Part shown: positions 63,402-64,000 of the stretch, piece by piece
Layout of the letters: every line of letters begins with the position of its first letter
Numbering within the stretch: the stretch's first letter is position 1
Origin: Haloferula sp. BvORR071
GTDB taxonomy: Bacteria; Verrucomicrobiota; Verrucomicrobiia; Verrucomicrobiales; Akkermansiaceae
Length of the DNA stretch: 64,000 nt
Direction: 5' to 3'
NCBI RefSeq assembly: GCF_000739615.1
Contig: NZ_BATP01000025.1
Location: forward strand, 1 to 64,000
Program-made: the position numbers and the translations under genes
Notes under the pieces: generated by a model
What the model was told of the DNA's origin: nothing
Seen by the model: only the letters and a program-made list of their open reading frames with translations
Databases searched by the model: none

Positions 63402-63499
63402 ATGGGCAATAGCGCGGAGCTTGGAGCCTGGAGCAAGAAGGAAGAGACCATCGGTGGAATTTCTCGCCTTCATGCTCCTCACAATTCAAGATTCCCGCC

Positions 63500-64000
63500 A
63501 TGTACCTGCCCTCATCCCGCCGGCGCTTCCTGCGCAACTTCACCCTCGGGGCCGCCGGGCTCTGGGTCCCGGGTGCCTTCGCCGAGGCGCTCACCCTAAC
63601 GCCCAAGCAAACCGAGGGCCCCTTCTACCCGATCAATCTGCCGCTCGATACCGACAACGATCTGATCCGCCTGAATGACAGTCTGACTCCGGCGCTCGGC
63701 GAAGTCACCCACCTCAGTGGCAAGGTTACCGACGTGCAGGGTAATCCAATCCGCAACGCGCTGGTCGAGATCTGGCAAGTCGACCACAACGGCGTCTATC
63801 TCCACAAGGACAGCGGCAATGCAGAGAAGCGCGACTCGAATTTCCAGGGCTTCGGGCGCTTCATGACCGGCTCCAGTGGCGAATACTATTTCCGCACCAT
63901 CAAGCCCGTCCGCTATCCCGGCCGCACCCCGCACATCCACTTCGCCGTGAAGATGAAGGGCCGCGATAAGTGGACCACCCAGTGCTACATCAAGGGCGAA
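63500..64000 (+). CDS. Tat-exported intradiol ring-cleavage dioxygenase (3' end cut by window)
   Basis: The ATG at 63500 gives 167 codons to the window edge without a stop. The N-terminus has a twin-arginine signal [17 protein letters not shown]. The mature part matches the intradiol (catechol / protocatechuate 3,4-dioxygenase) family: [55 protein letters not shown] with two Tyr and two His likely to be iron ligands. Exported members of this family are less well known than the cytosolic ones and may act on plant or lignin-type aromatics. Divergent from vsr by 98 bases. Confidence 0.9.
   Translation, partial: MYLPSSRRRFLRNFTLGAAGLWVPGAFAEALTLTPKQTEGPFYPINLPLDTDNDLIRLNDSLTPALGEVTHLSGKVTDVQGNPIRNALVEIWQVDHNGVYLHKDSGNAEKRDSNFQGFGRFMTGSSGEYYFRTIKPVRYPGRTPHIHFAVKMKGRDKWTTQCYIKGE

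Overview
The window looks like chromosomal DNA of a GC-rich member of the Verrucomicrobiota, probably near Verrucomicrobiaceae genera such as Luteolibacter or Haloferula. That placement is inferred from gene content: two Verru_Chthon cassette-type proteins, a PEP-CTERM protein, LamG and thrombospondin-3-like secreted proteins, a FecR-LamG regulator paired with an ECF sigma factor, and a complete homologue of the Akkermansia Amuc_1102-1098 pilus-like locus. No rRNA, tRNA, CRISPR array, transposase or prophage gene was recognised.

Layout. 1-5544 (minus): a Verru_Chthon cassette protein A cut by the window edge, and a large secreted protein with two LamG domains. 5868-8144 (minus): a NarL-type two-component system, divergent from a secreted GH92 alpha-mannosidase (8351-10594). 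10815-23004 (minus): a periplasmic serine protease, gyrA, a four-helix-bundle gene inserted between gyrA and gyrB, gyrB, an RNase D, a secreted protein of unknown function, and one reading frame that joins dephospho-CoA kinase to Rho. 23109-30540 (minus): the pilus-like operon, ending in a strong intrinsic terminator. 30702-37671: aroD, a dinG-type helicase (minus), an LptF/LptG permease, a protein with an acidic hexapeptide repeat, a small membrane protein and a BON-domain protein. 37741-44261 (minus): a membrane protein, an EVE-domain protein, a secreted protein and the second cassette protein A. 44400-47648: a LysR regulator divergent from a pirin, a YceI lipoprotein and an L,D-transpeptidase. 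47652-55986: four secreted proteins on the minus strand (FAD oxidoreductase joined to SGNH hydrolase, two paralogous 350-residue proteins, one PEP-CTERM protein), facing an ECF sigma factor and a FecR-LamG membrane regulator. 56052-59651: VOC protein, Kef ancillary flavoprotein, Kef-type antiporter and WrbA, which together look like an electrophile or redox stress set. 59664-64000: a lipase-like lipoprotein, a PAP2 phosphatase, a rhomboid protease, an orphan Vsr endonuclease and a Tat-exported intradiol dioxygenase cut by the window edge.

The genes suggest an aerobic or facultative Gram-negative cell that invests in surface and secreted proteins for glycan use (GH92, LamG, PEP-CTERM) and in a pilus-like envelope machine. 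The points most worth following are the Amuc_1100-type locus outside the gut lineage, the CoaE-Rho fusion, the IVP-like insertion inside the gyrase operon, the unusual GyrA drug-binding residues, and the secreted-protein cluster with a shared C-terminal module beside its own sigma/anti-sigma-like pair.
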